DNA from: Hybos culiciformis
Lineage: Eukaryota > Arthropoda > Insecta > Diptera > Hybotidae
Length of the DNA: 64,000 nucleotides
Direction of reading: 5' to 3'
Assembly (NCBI GenBank): GCA_964007475.1
Contig: OZ023273.1
Coordinates: forward strand, 59,477,834-59,541,833
This document shows, piece after piece, positions 62,578 through 64,000 of this stretch. How positions within the stretch are numbered: the first letter of the stretch is position 1; each line of letters starts with the position of its first letter. Both the position numbers and the translations under genes were made by a program. The notes beneath the pieces were generated by a model. The model was given only the letters and a program-made list of their open reading frames with translations. It did not search any database and was not told the DNA's origin.

Positions 62578-63799
62578 CATAGGCTCCCGGAGGGGGGGGG
62601 TTCCACTGGTTTTGAGGAACAAAATAAAACTTAATCAGCGATGAGACCTAAACACTAAACTCGTACAAATTAGAAACACGATTTTAATTTAAATAATATT
62701 AGAATGTTTGTCATTTTTTAAATGAAAAAAAAGCTTATTATCTCGTACAATAACTTTTTTATAAGAACCCGTGCTTCCTCTTAAATTTTCATTTTTTAAT
62801 ACGCTAAGAAATTTTGAGAACATTTAAATTAAAAATTTTAGATTTTAATTTTTTCAGATTTTTATGTCATTTAATTGTTTTAAATAAATTATTCAATTTT
62901 CGATTTTTGAGTCTCGGGTAAAAATACAAAAATATTTATAAATTTTGGAATTTGTGTATGCACGGTATTCCAGATATTCCTTTTTCATATTTCACTTAGT
63001 GAAGGGCAACACATTTATGAAAAAGAAGTCATTTTCTCGTGACTTTTACGCTAGAGACATTGTCGAAGAAGTTCACGCGAGTTTACGAAACGACGCCACG
63101 CGACGTAAAAAAGAAAATCACAATTGGAGTATTTTGCCAATTATACTCAACTGCGACCACCATTCAGTTACAAAAAATAAAGCATTGCATTTCTTAATAT
63201 CTATGGTGTAGAAATACCTATGGTGTAAAAATATGAAAGATTTATTTTTTTACTTTTACGCGAGTAAAGTACAATTTACGTGTTTGAGTATAACACGCCT
63301 CAAAAAGTTTCATATAATTTGTCTTTTTCTGTCGCATACGTGCGTGAACTACGTCGAAAATATGTTCGTTGATTTTATTTTTTTTTTCTAAATGGCGAGT
63401 TACTGAAAGTTTTGGAACGATTCGGAAGGCAGAAAAGAAGGTTGCACTTTCTCTTTGAAAAATAATAAATAAAAATGTATCTGGTTTCTTTTTTCTTTAT
63501 ATATGTATATATTTATTTATATATAAGTTGATTTACCTAAAAACTAAAATAAAATAAAAATAAATATTTATTTTTTATTTGTTTTTTATTATCTAATCGA
63601 GCAAGTGAAATCGTTTATTAAAAATGTTAGATTATGATTGTTATTTTTTACTTTTAATAAAGAAAAGATTAATATAAGATACATGTAACTCAATTCTCAA
63701 CAGATTTTTTTATATTCATCGTTGAAGGAAAACATATTTATAAGCTGATAAAAATTTTTTTTTGTCCCCCCCCTAGAAAAAATCCTGCGGGCGCCCATG
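62578..63799. mobile_element. hAT-like element with an unassigned 88-codon open frame
   Basis: Ends CATAGGCTCCCGGAGGGGGG and, inverted, CATGGGCGCCCGCAGG followed by a run of nine Gs. A perfect 8-bp duplication, ACAATAAA, flanks it (62570-62577, 63800-63807). The 8-bp size indicates hAT. Inside, on the plus strand at 62945-63211, an open frame reads FSRDFYARDIVEEVHASLRN then DATRRKKENHNW. It is less AT-biased than its surroundings, but I do not recognise a domain, and it is too short for a transposase. The element lies in the presumed upstream intron of C15. Confidence 0.82.
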
Positions 63800-63931
63800 A
63801 CAATAAATTAAAATTTCTGAGTTTATTTTAAACGCAATTTTATTATTAGTAATTTATTATTTAATTAAAAAACATTTATAGTTCGAAATATGAAATAAAA
63901 TAATGACAGATATTAGAAAATGAAAATGAAA

Positions 63932-64000
63932 TGTGATAAGGCCCCGAAATATATTTCAAATGGCCGCATTCGGGCTCAATGCCACAGGTTCCTCACTTCT
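63932..64000. other. Possible start of another repeat, cut by the window edge
   Basis: The sequence changes to a less AT-rich run (AAGGCCCCGAAATATATTTC, then GGCCGCATTCGGGCTCAATG and CCACAGGTTCCTCACTTC) that looks like transposon sequence. Its ends and class cannot be seen. Confidence 0.3.

Noticed and set aside
1..64000. CRISPR arrays, bacterial operons, ribosomal RNA genes or integrated virus genes
   Set aside because: No regularly spaced repeat array, no rRNA motif, no long uninterrupted coding frames and no viral protein pattern were seen.

Overview
The window is animal nuclear DNA from an insect, most likely a fly in the broad sense (Diptera). Three split genes give the taxonomic signal: a kainate-type ionotropic glutamate receptor, an [Arg7]-corazonin neuropeptide precursor and a Tlx/C15-type homeobox gene. 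All have short coding exons with GT-AG introns, embedded in very AT-rich DNA full of T and A runs. The corazonin precursor tail (K-C-L..LQR, then HHQSNEILDEI) resembles fly precursors as I remember them. I could not run a search, so the order is an inference.

Layout. Positions 1-4483 (minus strand) hold the 5' part of the glutamate receptor: eleven exons covering the amino-terminal domain and the first lobe of the ligand-binding domain. The gene runs off the left edge before the channel part. Positions 13878-14944 (plus strand) hold the complete two-exon corazonin coding region. About 42 kb with no recognisable host gene follows. Positions 57122-62165 (minus strand) hold the last three coding exons of the C15/Tlx homeobox gene; its 5' exon(s) lie beyond the right edge. 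The genes act in separate processes (synaptic receptor, peptide hormone, developmental transcription factor), so nothing suggests a shared pathway.

The rest is AT-rich spacer with many small transposons, several with readable target-site duplications (TSDs). At least five hAT-like elements have 8-bp TSDs (1353-2305, 5096-5816, 9315-10413, 51502-51940, 62578-63799). One keeps a decayed transposase C-terminus and carries a second element nested in it with a TTA duplication. There are MITEs with TAA/TTA or TA duplications, a tRNA-derived SINE inside one of them, a non-LTR retrotransposon 3' end and a decayed THAP-domain fragment. Three long palindromes occur (11116-11442, 37252-37685, 43510-44263).

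The most unusual observation is a pair of foldback elements (43510-44263 and 61223-61404). They share the same outer ends, the same layout and 8-9 bp duplications, but are built from different short repeat units: AAATAAGGCCGCG in one and ACATTTGTCCGCG in the other.
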